From the NCBI RefSeq assembly GCF_000003815.2, contig NC_049981.1, forward strand, positions 977,328-1,041,327: a stretch of DNA of 64,000 bases. The letters run 5' to 3'. Positions 12,323 to 27,300 of this stretch are shown piece by piece. Origin of the DNA: Branchiostoma floridae. Taxonomy: Eukaryota > Chordata > Leptocardii > Amphioxiformes > Branchiostomatidae. Position 1 is the stretch's first letter; the number at the start of each line of letters is the position of its first letter. The translations under genes and the position numbers were made by a program. The notes beneath the pieces are model-generated. The model was not told the origin of the DNA, ran no database searches, and saw only the letters and a list, made by a program, of their open reading frames with translations.

Positions 12323-15300
12323 ACACATACACACACACACCACGAACTCTTTCGAAAACATAGCCTTCTTGGTAAAGACATAATAACCGATTACCAGAAC
12401 TGAGCGTGCGTATGCCCTCACGAACACCGGAAGTGGTGGCAGTCGGAACCAGGTTCCTTCTTCAAAACTGGTGAAATGGACGGTGTGATTTACATCATTG
12501 AACCACGTAAGACAGTCAGTCCTATTGACCACCACCTGAAGATAATTACAAATGTGGATTTAAGTGGAAAAATATAATCTGCGTAGAAGGTCTTTAAACT
12601 GTCCGTCGGAGTCCTTTTCCAAGTGTGACCGTAGCATTGCCACTCCATAGGTCGGAATCTTGAGAGTACCGTTAAAGTGTAAAAAGAAGACAAGCCAATC
12701 AGACATGCAAAGAATATTTCACTTAAATACACAGACCTCAACACGGTGTCAAGTATAATATTGAGTGCCACGGTGCTACTCGGTGATTTGAAGGACAACC
12801 ATCTCTGTTCATTCAGTGCATCGACCCAAAGCGTGTCCACTAATAGCCACTATTGTAGGTATATCATAGGTCTATTTCTTATAAACATACTAAATTTAGT
12901 TTGAATGTCCACCTGGAAATCTTCTGATGATATCATTGTTACGACTTCGCGCTTCCGTTTTCCCTTCAGAATCTGGTTGGTCAGTTCATTTATGGCTTGA
13001 AAGGCCACGGTGGTGGCGTTTCGATTCTGAAGAAGTACAAAAAACAAAATAGTTACTATTTGCTTGGTAAACAATGGGAAGGTAGAACAACAATGGCCGG
13101 CATCTTAGATAGTCATGCTTGGAATTGTTTATTTATTTGACTTTTCAGATTGGATAGAATCTGAGGGTTGTCGGCAACAAAAAATTGTGATCAACATTGT
13201 GTTCAACATTGATTTTTTTTGGCAATTGCCGCTGGAAAGGAACATTTTCCAGGTACAAGCATGTGATGTTTTGTGGTTCGCAATAGGACATACGCTTGTA
13301 GTCTTAGCCCACTAGCACTCTGGACAAGAAAACAACAACTTCATGCAAACAGATACATGGTAAAAACAAAAAGTTAATGTGCTCGAGGCCTATTTCCAAG
13401 CCCATGATTGAAAAAAAGAGGCTTTCACAGTTGATAACGTAATTGTACGAGAGAAACTTCTCAAATGCTAGTGCTGGCTGTGACTAGATGGATTAGATTG
13501 TTCCCTTTTTTCTGAAGAAGAAAAAGCAATCTAAAAAAAATGAAAATCCCGAATTTCATTAGAATATACCGGATAACGTTCAGTTTTGAACGTCCAATAA
13601 GGCGGAAATTCTTACGTCACATGTCACGAGACTCAGGTAATCAATCCTATACAGCTAAGATAATACATACGTATGTTTATCTCTCTTGCAGACAATATTA
13701 TTACCATGTAAAGTTATCTACCTTGGACAAAGTTGACCCGGTCCCATCCACATAATCAGGCGGCCCAATTCCTCTGTGTTTCCATCTTGCAACAACTTCA
13801 GAACCTTTGAAGACATTGAAAGCACCTAAAAGGTAAGACAAAAGCTTTTGTTACTGAAGATAAGACAACCAGGTGACATGGTACCCATAACCGGATATAG
13901 AGGTTTTTGGACTTTCTAAAACCATGTTTTGTTGATTTTATGCTGCTTTTAATGGCATAGTTTGGAGGTTTTCCGAAACGCTACATCATATGCTCTTCAT
14001 TACTTTTGTGTAGTGTACATTCATTGGAAAAAACGCAATTGAGGCTGGGCAAACCGACATATGTACATTTGACGTCAGTAATATCATAATGTATTTCAAG
14101 ATCAAAAATTTGGAAAACATGGAAGATTTAGTAAGCAAACCTGTCATGATGATACCAGCTACCCTCTCGACCTCTCCTTGTGTCATGTTTGTTGTGATGA
14201 CTTTCTCAGTCATAAACTTTGCCATGTGGAGAAGTTGCCCTGCCGCACTGACCTGTGAACAACGCATAGAAAACAATAATTGTGTTAGATACACTTGTAC
14301 AATGAAGCGAGATGCTGACCACCCTATTAGTTCAGCACCTTCATATATAGTTAAATTGTGTATTGCTGTTTCTACTTTCCTGCATGTCTGTTACGTCATA
14401 ATTCTAGAGACCTGTAACTAGCCTGTCGAGGCATGAATGTACAATAAAGGTCTTTCATTTATTCATTCATTCATTCATTCAATAAAAAAAGTGTTTTGCC
14501 AAGAGCCGAGCAGACGTGCTGGTGAAAGGCGCTACTAGAAATGGTTGCGACTCTTCGAAAGTGTGGTGTGGTCCTGAACGTGCTCGAGGTGTGGCTCTCC
14601 TTAAAATACGGTGCCCACGGCGTAACTTGAACGAATCTTAAGAGTCTACATAGTTTGATCTCTCTACAAATGGCGCTGCAATGTGAGATTGACGTCGTAA
14701 AGCCAAGTGAATGTCGTACCTGTGCGTCTGCCGTGACCTGGTCATCATAATGAGTAGCCTGAACAAGAGACTCGGATGACTGGATGACGGATTCCACGTT
14801 CTCTATAGGAACTCTTCCAACGTTATAGATGATCGCCTGTCTTGCCTTTTGGGTAATTGTCAACAAAGAAATGGTTATCTTATAATATATTCAAAGGTTA
14901 ATGACCCTCCCCTAGGTGCATACGGTGTCATAAAGCCTGGTGGTTTGCTATAACCACCGAATAAAATCACTGAGTGAGCGATGTCAACAACCCATACATT
15001 CATTCTTGCCTTATAGTTAGTGGCATTCAGATAGTCATTCATACTTTAAAGAGGATTTTTAGAGACCTAAAAGACGGATGCACTCACTGTCCTCCAGTCA
15101 GTTACTTCATACGCTCCTTCCTCGCGGATGTTGTTGAGAGTTGCGGCTGTGATGGTACTTAAGTGCACGGCCTCCATTTCGTTTCCCCAGCGTATGGCGG
15201 TCTCTACTTCAGCGTTGGTGGCGTCAGTGGCTGTGAGCAGGTCCTCAAAGGTAGGCAGCCGGACCTGTATTTATACATACTTATCAAGCCTTTAGTTTAA

Positions 15301-18300
15301 AAGAAAACCTACTGAAGACATAAACGGGATGATTCAGGCTCATGAACGTTTTGTTTGTATTGCAAGCCTGGTAAACCGCCTGATGAAGTAACACACTTGG
15401 GCTGTACTAATAAATAGTACAACCTGCATAATTTTATCTAGAAAGAGATTTGTTGAGTCATACCGGGAGGGACCACCACTACTACTCTCATCGATAAGTC
15501 TTGTGGTTTCTTCGAGGTGTTGCTTTTCTCCAATCGGGGACCTCCATTGGATAACGATCATATTGCGGGACGACTTTTAATTAACCGGAGCTAGTTACTC
15601 ATTTTTCTGTTACTGTATAAAGATCTATGAAGTGAGTAATCTTCTATAAACTGCCTTTCCAGCATGCACATCATCGGGCCATTTCAGGGGGATTGATATG
15701 CATACGTATGGCTCTGGGTTCTGGGTCAAACTGCCTGCCAATGAGCCAACGGCCAAATTCAAAACATCGGGCTAAAGTGTAAGTATGACCGCTCTTACCG
15801 TCAGCTGAACCTCACTTGTCTTGCTCGTTCCCCCCTGGTCTGTCAACCTCACCAGAATGAAGACCTTGTAGTCATCAAACGCCAAGCCGGACGGTAGCTT
15901 GAACGGACGTGGCGACGGTGACTGTTTCAAATGAGAGACAAAGGACGTAACGTAAATTTGAATTCAAATTTACATTTAAATGTCAATTCAATGGTAGAGT
16001 CAAAACTGTCTATAGCGGCCACTCAAGGGACTGGTCAAAATTGGCCACTTTAGAGAGGTGGCCGCTATAGAGAAAATGCTGATTAATTAACCACAAGCAA
16101 AAAGTTACACATGGTTTTAGTAACAATTGATCTTTATTCACATAATCAATGTACATGTACTACAATCATTGTTACACCATATGTATATTAAGAAAACAAA
16201 AGCTAAATAAAAGTTTTAAATGTTCTACAGTTTAAATGTTCTACAGTTGATATTATCTGAAGAGACCAGTATCGTCATATTTCTTTGATCCTTGAATCGG
16301 TTTGTATGCTTTGACGCTCGCGTTCACACGTCAGATTCCACCAATATGCTAATGTGGTCCTCACAAGAAATGCCTGTCATTTTAGACTTATCTCTTAATA
16401 AGTGTAAAAATACAATCCACGATAGTCTGAAGTTCATATAATTTTATCTGTGTAACAATTTATTTAGAATGCTTTTGTAATGTAAATTAACCTCTGCGAT
16501 AGTGTATTAGAACGTAACTTTGCCACAATTACCTAGTACGTAATAGTGGTGTCGTCTGTTGACCTTATATGACCTCGGTTGTCGGCGGTAAGGCAGTTTT
16601 GTTTTGAAAATAAAGAGGTTTTAAATCTGGCCTTGCGTGACGACACGGCTACTGTATGGCCCAATGCGTGGCCGTAATTATATTATAATCGGCAGTGTTT
16701 CTGTGTTTGCGGGACCGGAAATCGTGTGGCGGTGGCCGCGTTGGGCAGGTGGCCGCTAAGCCTATTTCTTAATCATTACGAATCCAAGGGACCGACAAAA
16801 AGTGGCCACTATGGCCAGGTGGCCGGTCTGCAAAGGTGGCCGCTAATACAGGTTTGACTGTAGTGCCATGGGCCTTTTGAGACTGTAGGGGCAATTGGTG
16901 GTTATCCACTGCTTCCCCCCCCCCCCCCTTTGTTCTAAGGCTGAGCCCAACAACATTTCAACAGGCGCGACTTAATTGATAAAAACTACTTGTTTATCAG
17001 AAATTCCAACGTCCAAACTCATACATGTATATAGTTATGTATTTTCACAATAACCTACTTACCATTCCATGCTGAATTAAGTTGTAATGCCCAGACTCGG
17101 AGTCCGCAAGAGTGCTGACTGAGGCTGTAGCTCTAGTTCTGTAGTAGTACTCATAGCGAATCGCTCCAACGCCTTCGAAGTCTAGCGACACAATATAGAA
17201 ACAATCCTTTCAGTTTCATGAATTGGTAAGTTACTACAGTGCCGAAAGAGACCAACTATTTAAACTAGTCAACAAATTTTTCCCCAGCTTTGCACATCCT
17301 GCTGTCTTTCTTTTAGCACCACCCAATGTAAATGTCTCCTAAAATGTAGGCAATTTCATCCTCCACTGCATACAGAAAAGAAATCAAACCAAATAGCAGT
17401 CATTTTAGATTAGATGTATCACTAGTTGATGACCCCTATTTCACTTAATGTCTACTTTGTTATTGTATACCATTCAGTATCATTATCATCATTGTACTTT
17501 CATACATGTATTTTTGCAATTAGCCTTCGGGCATGAGGTTGAAATAGATATAATATGTTAACAAGATTGTTTGCACAGAACCAAGAGTTTTATACAACTG
17601 ACGTTCAAAAACCGCCTAGCATCCTTAATTATGCGAATTAGGCACTCATCTTCATACTTCTCTCTCTTCTCTGCGTTACATTATAAATGTGCTTGAATTT
17701 CCTATCAGAACACTGCGCATATATGGTGATTTCTGAACATGCTGAACCACTTGCCGTTGTCAACGACAACTCATGTAGCACACGCACAAAGGATTCAAAC
17801 CTACTTTTGTTCAAGCATATCAACCCCTCGTGTGAGACCTTATGATAAAAGCCTGGAATACGGAAAGGAGTACACATACCAAGGCAGCTCAAATCAAATC
17901 TGGTGGTCAAGGCGATCCCTTCGGTAGGGCCTGCAGAGCAGAGGTTGGAAACCTCCCGGCATTCACAGCCCTCTCCTGTCCACGATGTGTCCAGCTCACT
18001 GAACGACTGGCTCCCGTTACACTCAACTATAGTTGTGGTATTAAACATTAGTTTCAAGGTCATCATGTGTTTAATCATCATGGCTAAAAGACAGATATTG
18101 CACCTTTGATGTTATTGAACATCGAATCCTACCAATCATACATCCAGTTTTGAGTCCTGTAACCAGCTAAAAGTTAATTTCTGTCCATGATAATTCAAAC
18201 ATACCCGAGGACTCAGGTACCAGTATGTCGGCAGTACAGACGGGTTGACGCGCGTTAGCAGGCGGAACCGGGATGGTGAATTTCCACTCTGCATAGCTGC

Positions 18301-21300
18301 AGTTGCCGATGGTACAGAGAACCCCATTGGTCAAGATGTCCAGTCGTATGATGTACTCTCCTGGAATCTATAAGAAAACCCAATAATTCAGGGATCGGTA
18401 GTACACATGTACACATATACATGTCCGTTGCGTACTGGCATTTGTTTAGTTCAGGATAAGATTGTGGGTACCAAAAAGTTGTATAATACTTTGTCTTTAC
18501 TATGCAGTCTGATTATTGAACTAAATAAAAGCCTTTTTCGGTCGCAAACTTTACTTCAGCCAAAAATGTATCAATACGGAAGTCACACGGACTGAAATAT
18601 ATCCTACCGTTTAACAGCTCCCTATTAAGAAGCACATACTGCTTTTGAATGGTTATGTCAATAATGTTAATGATTAAAAGCAACCATAAGTATACAACAA
18701 ACTACGTTATCTGAAATCTAATACCATCCGTTGCTTAAACATTGCTATATTCAAACTTCTGTTATGACTATCCTTATGTTTAGATTCCATCATTTCTGTC
18801 ATATTACTTTTGAATTTCTGTTTGGTATTGTCTTCGATCCCCAAGTTTTTCATGTTTTTTTTTTTGTTCTTTGCAAGATCCACTAAAAACATGAATAATA
18901 TACAAATTATATATCTTTATGTCAACAACACCTACCCACGTACTGAACATCATTCCAACCCATCAAGATTTCGTCGAACACGCACACACAAACTCCATGC
19001 GGAGTGAAAACTATATTCTTCAAGGGTTTAAAAGAATAAGTGTAATGAAGAAATTAACGAAATGAAGAAAAAAAATGAGAACCAGGTCTTGCCGTGAATA
19101 CATGGTCTTTGACGATCAGTTCGTCTTCATCTTGGGCCGTCCGCGTGTCGTTCCCCCAGTCCATGCCGCTGAACTCATCCGGGGACTGTTTCAGGCTCCA
19201 GTGGAAGGAGTGCTCCGGGTCCAGTTCCTCAAGTTTTAACCATCTATAAAGCCATCCATTACCATACCTAATATTTCGTATACCGTAGCAGTCTGTCCAC
19301 AGCCTTAGCCTCTGGAAATACTTGGTGGCCAGGTAGTTGCAGTTGTCACCAAGGGTACATCTAGCATAGAAGGTTATATTGAAGTCAATCCAACTTACAT
19401 TTATGGAGAAGAGTAGGGGTAACTCTATGTAATTGGCTGGATTGAAGATAACTGCTTAACATTTCAATGTGCTGTATAGTTACCTTATATATCAGATATC
19501 TTATTATTACTTCATTTGGGAATACTGTATGAATTACGATTCAGTATGACTTTTGTATGGCAATAGTCCGTGAAAACACACATATATATGCATAAATTGA
19601 TAGATATTAAACTTAAAGGATTGGGCCATCACGCGTCTCTAGGACTGACCATGCAGTGCTTTCTTTTTTTTATTACCTCCATGAAATGTCATGGAATGGA
19701 GGTTATATTTTCTGTTATGTGCCTCTGTCTGTGTAGAAGATTACTCAAGAACGGCTGGATGGATTGGTTTCATACTTGTTGTGTTGGTGGGGTGTGATGA
19801 AAGCTTGAATCGATGAGATCTTGGGAGCCGTATCTGTCGTTATAATCGACGTAATAATATCAAAAATCACCCCTATATTTGAGATATATTGGTATAGGCA
19901 TCGTGCTTTATGTGTTTGTTAATGGGCTTAGCTGCAAGCAAATAGTGAGGTGACAGCTGTTTGGGGAACCCCCAGTAGTTTTATTTATGTCTGCTTAGGA
20001 GTGTTTGAAATATTTGTAACAGTTGGCACAGTAGTTACCTCCATGAAATGTCATGGAGGTTATATTTTCTGTTATGTGTCTCTGTCTGTGTACTGAAGAA
20101 CGGCTGGATGGATTGGTTTCATACTTGTTGTGTTGGTGGGGTGTGATAAAAGCTCGAATCGATGAGATTTTGGGCGCCGTATCTGTCATTATAATCGATG
20201 TAATGATATCAGAAATCACCCCTATATCTGCGATATATTGGAACAGGCATCGTGCTTTAAGTATTTGTTAATGGGCTTAGCTCCAAGCAGATAGTTTGGG
20301 GAACCCCGAGTTTTTGAATTTTGAATATGATAATTAGTTTTATTTATGTCTGCTTAGGATATCATGGAGATGTGAAGCGTGAGTATAATTGCAAGAAGTT
20401 GAGGTATATTTAACGGTAATGCTTAACAGGTATGGATGTCTCACATACTGTACTGCTGATTTGAGTGACATGGTGATTAAAATGCCATTAGGTCCTCTCA
20501 TCTTAGATGGGTTGGGTGTCAGAAGTTTTATGGGCGATACAGATGTTCTGATTTCGTTACGATAAGGGACAGTTGTTAGTTGATAAGGGACAGTTGTTAG
20601 TTGTCTCTTTCGTAGCCAATGGTATTTGCTTTTTAGCAGACGGGGTTGGCGCCAAGTATTCATCTTACAGTTGGTGTAGGGCTGTCAGAGGAAAGTGTGC
20701 ATCTCGTTTTTGTACCGTGTGAACAGCTGATGTTATGACATATTGGTGGAAAATCAAATCACCATCTGACTAAAGTTGGCCACATCCCTTCTTCTTTCTG
20801 AGTTTCCCAACTCCTCCCACCACACCGCTCTGAGGCAAATAGTCGAAGCTCAATAATGCTGACAACCTTAGACATTTTAAATGCCAAACATCAAGCTTAA
20901 GGAACACCACGCTACCATATGCCGTCGACCTCTTAAACGCACATTACACAATTAAGTGTCACATTTTAATAATTACTAATCAGATGGACATCCTCTGTGG
21001 CATTAAATAAATACACCACTACTTTCCCATAACATTTATAACCATTACTCTCAAATACAACCGACTATAAACATACATACCATCCACAAAAAAGTGATAA
21101 ATATTTCATGGAGGTATGAGGTCCCCGAACTCTAGTTTATGTTAATGCTATATGTTGCATAGAGTCCATTCCAAGACACCATGAGGGTTTTTAGGCGATA
21201 TTTATAATTAGTCTGAATTATTTTCAATAAAAGAATATCTGAGCCACAATAATTAAATTATTTACAAAAATTGACTAAGAAAATACTCATTTATTTGAAT

Positions 21301-24300
21301 TTCTTTGAATATTTCAGAAACATTTTGAAAGTAACTGTACAAAAATATCTTTATTTAGAATAATTGTGAAACCTCTCTGTGATTATTTCACATTTACAAA
21401 TATTTACAAAAAATGGTAAACCTGGCCAAATGGTAAAATTAGTTTAATGCCCCCATAAAAGTAAGCCTTATTGTTGTATCTGTATATTTTTAGATTTCAC
21501 TGCTGGATACTGGTAGATCCTTTGTGGTGGGCCATTGTTGCATGGCACCCAACCATACTTTGCAAGGATGTGTGAATTGCTATATTCCCAGCCCACCGAA
21601 CCATTTACAAAAAATGGTAGAAAATGGTAAATAATGGTAGAATGCTGTTATCATTATTTAGAAACCATTAGAAGTGTCTAATTCCACACCATGAATATTT
21701 CCAAAGTTTTACAGGACCAGGGAAATATTTATAAAGTTGAAACAGTGTTAAAAATATTTCTGAAGTATCAAAATGTCCTAGACATATAATTACAAAACTT
21801 TAAAATCAATTCTAAACAATGGCAACAAACATCCGCATGGTGTCTTGGAATGGACTCTAAGATGTATCTAAAAACATTTAAGGTTGACGATCTAAGATGG
21901 CGGATTGGAAGCGATAACTAAAATAAATTTACGTCATTTTTGACGTAATTTTCACGTCGTTGTGGTTGACAACGCAAGACCTGCATATTAAAAAGAAACC
22001 CTTAATTGTTAACTTTTTTTACTATCTTTAGGTATAATGGAATTCCGTATTCAGACTATTTTAGCCAATAACATCAGCATAATAATGTACTGATTACGTA
22101 ATATTACGTCATTACGTCATTATGATATCAAAATTGCAAATAGTTACAAAACTAAACAATTTTTAAAGCAAATCAGTTCCGAAAAATATCGTACAGTATG
22201 CCGTTTTGAAATTATGAAGGGGGCCGAATGTGCCCCAAGACCACACCACCCCCGCCCGGCACAGGAATGCCCCAAAAGCCCAGTCTTGATAGGGTTAAAT
22301 CAAATAATGATATTTAGACTCATAAACCTATTCGTACAGGGACATGTGGCACACGAAATACAAACTATTTGTGCCGTGGGTTCTGAAGCAGTTGCGGATG
22401 TCTTAACATACGGCAAGTCAATTCAAAATCGTATCCAAAGGACGTCTCTATCTAAACGAAACCGCTACTCCCTCTAGGTTTGCGAAAACAAAATCTTATT
22501 ATTTTGATGGATCTGGCGGGCACTGTTACTTTGTTGGCTTGGGGATGGGGTGCGATGTTTGCTTGTTTCGCCATCTTGTCTCTTGTCGAACGCCGTTTCG
22601 TGTCCCATCATGCTAAGTCAGAAGTGTACGATGGGATCGGTGTCCATTTTATGATGGGAAGGAGTGTTTTATTCATTATTCTAGGTTAAGTTTCCTTTCA
22701 AATATATTAGAATGCTGGTACCTTATTCGGCAGGTGGGCTGCCCTGGGGGTATCAGAGTCACCTCTTGTTCATACGGCAGCCATTGGCGGCCTTGTGCCA
22801 AAGGATTCTCAGCCCTCATGATGAAGGTCCCTGACGTGGCCCTCACAGGAGATTCATTGTTAACGTCAGTGTTGACAAACCCAGAGCGTTCAACACCCGG
22901 TACCCTAAATACCTGATTGCAGTCCGTTCCTATATTAAAAACAAGAAGACAAGTCTTTCTATCTTTGTTTTGCAATGGCAAGGAAAAAGTCTTCAGCTAC
23001 GGGATTGAGTGAGTGAGTGAGTGATCTCAATGACCCCTTTTGACCTCGAGGGCACCATAGTTTGATTTCTGTCATAACACGCAGATTTTGACGGGATTTC
23101 CCGCAGCTATTATCAAAAATCAAGGTTGGTGCACCCTTAAAAATGATGCGGACGTTTTGATGCGCACCAAAACATAAGCCAATTCTACCGGGATTTTCAG
23201 TGAGTTATCATTGAAAATCGATGTCGCTTTGCCGAAAAATAGTGAACATTGTGGAAGATACGGACAGGAAAAATAAACTTTCAATATTTAGGGGATCCTT
23301 GGTAGCAAAGTCCAAAGTCTGAAGAAAAACGACAAACCTACAATAATATAAAATAGGCACGTACAGCTACTGGAATTTGAGGCCCATAGTTAATTTGAGA
23401 AAGGAGAGGCAATGAAATTTTGTCAACACGAAGTGTGGCCAAGTGTTTTTTTTTTCGTCAAATCGGAAAAAAAAAGAGTCGGAAAATGCTAGAAACAACA
23501 AATAGAATTGGTGTGGCCTTATTAGGAGGTGGTAACCCTCATTCCAGGAGGCAATTATCCATACCGTCTGGGCGGCGACAGGTCCATGCCCATTCGTCTG
23601 GTGTTCTACGTGTGTCTCTCACACCATAGATGTATTCATCAGGTCCAGCATCTGGGTCCAGAATCTCCGCGTCAGTATATGCTCCCATAAGATAGCCGCC
23701 ACTCTGGGACCTTGAAAACAGTAAAAAAAAAGATACTTCATTGGTCGGTTATTTCTGTGACATAGTAAGTAAAGCTGTTATTATCGCTTTCGTATTTATG
23801 TACCTTATCATGGCAGTCCACTGTGGTTTCATGCTTCGTAGGGAAGGGTCCAACAAATGAGTTTTCCATTTCAAGACACGGTTAAGCCAAACAAAAACAA
23901 CCATTTCATAACACGTTTAGTTACATTTCAAACCGGAAGACTACTTCTACTGCAAAGTTGAATTCATCAGATTGTTTTGGAGGTTAGTGGGAAGTCATCT
24001 CCGGCGTTTTAACCAACTGAAGCAAAAGTAATGTAATAACAACAGAATAACACCCCCTGCCCCAATGGATCAGTCCAACCGGTACCAGTCAGCTACCATT
24101 TGAGGTTAAACCGTAGGTCAAAACATAGTAAAGGTTACATTTTACAAAATTTGAAACTTTTGTTTAACTTTATGACTCCTGTCATAAAACTGAACCTTGA
24201 TTATCACCCCCCCCCCTTCATACCCCCCAAAACCTAGATTAGTTGGATTGTGTGCTTTTTGTTGGATGTTCGCATGAAAAATAGAGCGGTTTTGTGAAAG

Positions 24301-27300
24301 GAAATATTTTTAAAATCCTGTGATATGTCAAAATGGTACAAGAAAAGCCACAGATTAAATGGAACAACGGAATATTTGCGTAAAATTGATATTTTCAAAC
24401 ACATACATTTGTTTTTCAACGTTAAACTTTATTGAACTCATCAATAAAAAAAGTCAGGTATAATGAACATCGTATATGTACTAAACAAGTGTTCATAAAA
24501 TGTGTTCTTAGATATGTTCTTTGACTTAGGAATTGGCTTTGGCATTCTGCGAGGATAGTATGAATTTTCCGATGTAGAGTCAATTCCAAGTCACCGAGAT
24601 GGTTTTGAAATAATATTTGTAATAAGTTTGAACTATTTTGAGTAAAAGAACATTTCTATCACTAAAGTTCAAAATTGTTCAAACATTTCAAAATGAAAGT
24701 TTAAACATGTTTGAACCTTTTTATATTTGTTGGAACATTTGGGAAAGTAATGATATCATTATCTCTTTATTTAGAACAATTTTCAAACATCTATGTGTTT
24801 TTGTTATTGTTCCAACATGTTCCAACATTTTGTGTCATTTTTTCCCTCCATAAAAACTTTTATTGACCCCATAAACAAAGCTGCTAAGCTTGGTCCTTTG
24901 TTTGGCTCATGTATTTTTAGATTTTCTTTAGTATACACTGGTGAGTCTTTTGTGAGAAGGTGGCAGACAGACATAATTTCCTGCACTTGGCAGGGATGTG
25001 TGAATTGCCCTCTTCCCAGCCCACTGACCCAGTTTCATCATATTGTTTCCATGTTCGAACATGTGATCACAAATGATGCATCTATGTTGGAACAGTTTAG
25101 AAACTAACAGAAATAATGTATTTGATGTTAGAAATGTTTCTAACATGTTTGAATACTATAGAAACATTTAGAACGTCACATAGATGTTGTAAATAGTTCT
25201 TAACAGTTACTTATCACAGTTAGATTGTTACAAAGATCTCCAAATTGTTAGAACAAAAGGCAAGAAACACCCTCTCGGTAATATGGAATCGACTCTATTT
25301 GTTTTGCAATTTACAGCATATTTTTGCTCATTTTGCAGCTTCTTTGTACGATTTACGGTATGTGTATATTGACATAGAAACAGACGAAAATAAAAACATG
25401 CCCATGCGGATGTGATTATGAAATCGAATCAAAATGGAAAATCGGCAAAATAGAAATAATGTGTCATTTTTAAACAGCTTACCTCCTGGATCCCCCGATG
25501 ATTAAAATATTGATAGGTGATGGCTTGAGCTGTACCCAGGTAGATACAGTTGCCATGGTAACGCCACCGCTATGCGTTACAGAGACACACAGCCGTATGC
25601 TGAACTTCCCTATCTGTAGCGAGTTGCCAGGAATCGTGATTGTGTTTGCCTCAGTCTTAAACCTCCTGTTACAGCGAGAATTAAACGCAAAGGTGAAAAC
25701 GGATTACAGATCTTATGATATGAATAAGCTAAGATTGCAAAATTTGCCGCTTATGTTCCCTCATGCATTATATAAAGGAACTCGTAATATATTTTCTCTT
25801 TTCTTTTAACTGAAACTTCATTTTCTACATGTCATTTTGTCGTGCTTCTCAACTGATGAGCCAAACTATATATTCTACCAACGACGATGCAAGTGCCAGT
25901 CACCCTGTGGTCCTTAGGTATAAACATTCCCAAAGACAAAGAACAACTATGCTTTGCTGTTCTGCGGTGAAAACAGAAACATTGAGAGAACTAACCCGCT
26001 AATTATGGAATGCATCACAGCTTCCGCAGGTTCCACCGGCTCCTCGCCTTCGACATTAGCCTTTTCCTTACGAACCTTCCACCTGTACTCAATGCTATAG
26101 TCTCCAGCACAGTCTATCTCCACGATACTACATGTACATGGGTAACAAGATGGCGATATTCATATAGTCCTGTGGTATTGTAGAAGGTGTATAAATTCAT
26201 CTATATGGGTTAAGTATTTTTTTTTTCAACTCGACCTGTAGTTATTCAATTATATAGATGACGTCTACTGGGAATCCCGAAACTGATGTAAGCGTGCACA
26301 TGAAATAAAAAAAAAATGTCAACTTGCCATCATTATGAAATCTTAGTGGTAAGGTTGAAAAAGTGAGCAAACACAGAGAGTATGGTAAACCGATTACATG
26401 CAATCATTATGATGTATATTTAATGACCAAAGACGTTTGTACAATCTACAGCCCTTCTGCATGGTGTAAATGAACATTCATCTTATGAATTATACCTCTA
26501 GTTCTTGATTCCTTAGTAAACGAAACCATTTAGGAACCTGATACTGCGCCACACAAAAAAGGTGTTTTTTGAGAAGCAGGAAAGCGACCATTACGAAAGC
26601 TAATAAATAATTTTGGCGTGAATCCCATGTTTTTTTTGGGGTGGGGGGGAGCGGGGGGGGGGGTGTAAAGAATCAGACTATGTCATGCCATTGACTATGA
26701 CATTGATCACCCACAGCAGGTAGCAGAGCACAGTTTTCGGCCTATGGGGATAATCTATAGTTGGGGAAATTAAAAAAATGGTGTCGAAAAAAATAGAAAT
26801 CCCACAAGCTTAAGGTGACTGACATCGACGCTGATAAAATCATAGTAGGGTGCAGTTTTCAAGCACGACAAACTAATATGTTGAAGCCGAGGGCACAACC
26901 TACCAAAATGATTGAAAAACAGAAAAAGTTGTCGTTTTGAAATTTTTTTACCTGTTTTAAATGGGGTCATGCGGGGCCATGGGGAACTGCAGCCGACTCA
27001 CCCAAGCAGTCAGCTGTAAAGGTCACGCGCATTGATACGAGGAATGGGCAAACGTCATAATCTTATACATAAGATCTGAATTTCAAAGCCGACTTATTAT
27101 ACTACCATATAGTAAAGTCCATGCCCCGCTGTCTTTCACGTTGTAGTGTTTACAGACGCTCCAAGATTTCGAACGCACTACTTTTTTACCCCTACGTCAT
27201 AGAAATGTCGCGTAGAAATACTGTGGGCTGTGACCTTAACTTAACTGCATCTACTGAACGGTGTTCGCGTACCAGTTGCCGAACCGGCTGATACTTGAAC

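Noticed and set aside
12051-12535. Long ORFs made of Val-Cys or His-Thr repeats
   Set aside because: Translations of the (CA)n tract; only the 12341-12535 part is a real exon.
22214-22689. Plus-strand ORFs of 87 and 69 aa
   Set aside because: Inside a PKD1L intron, no domain, no splice or promoter evidence.
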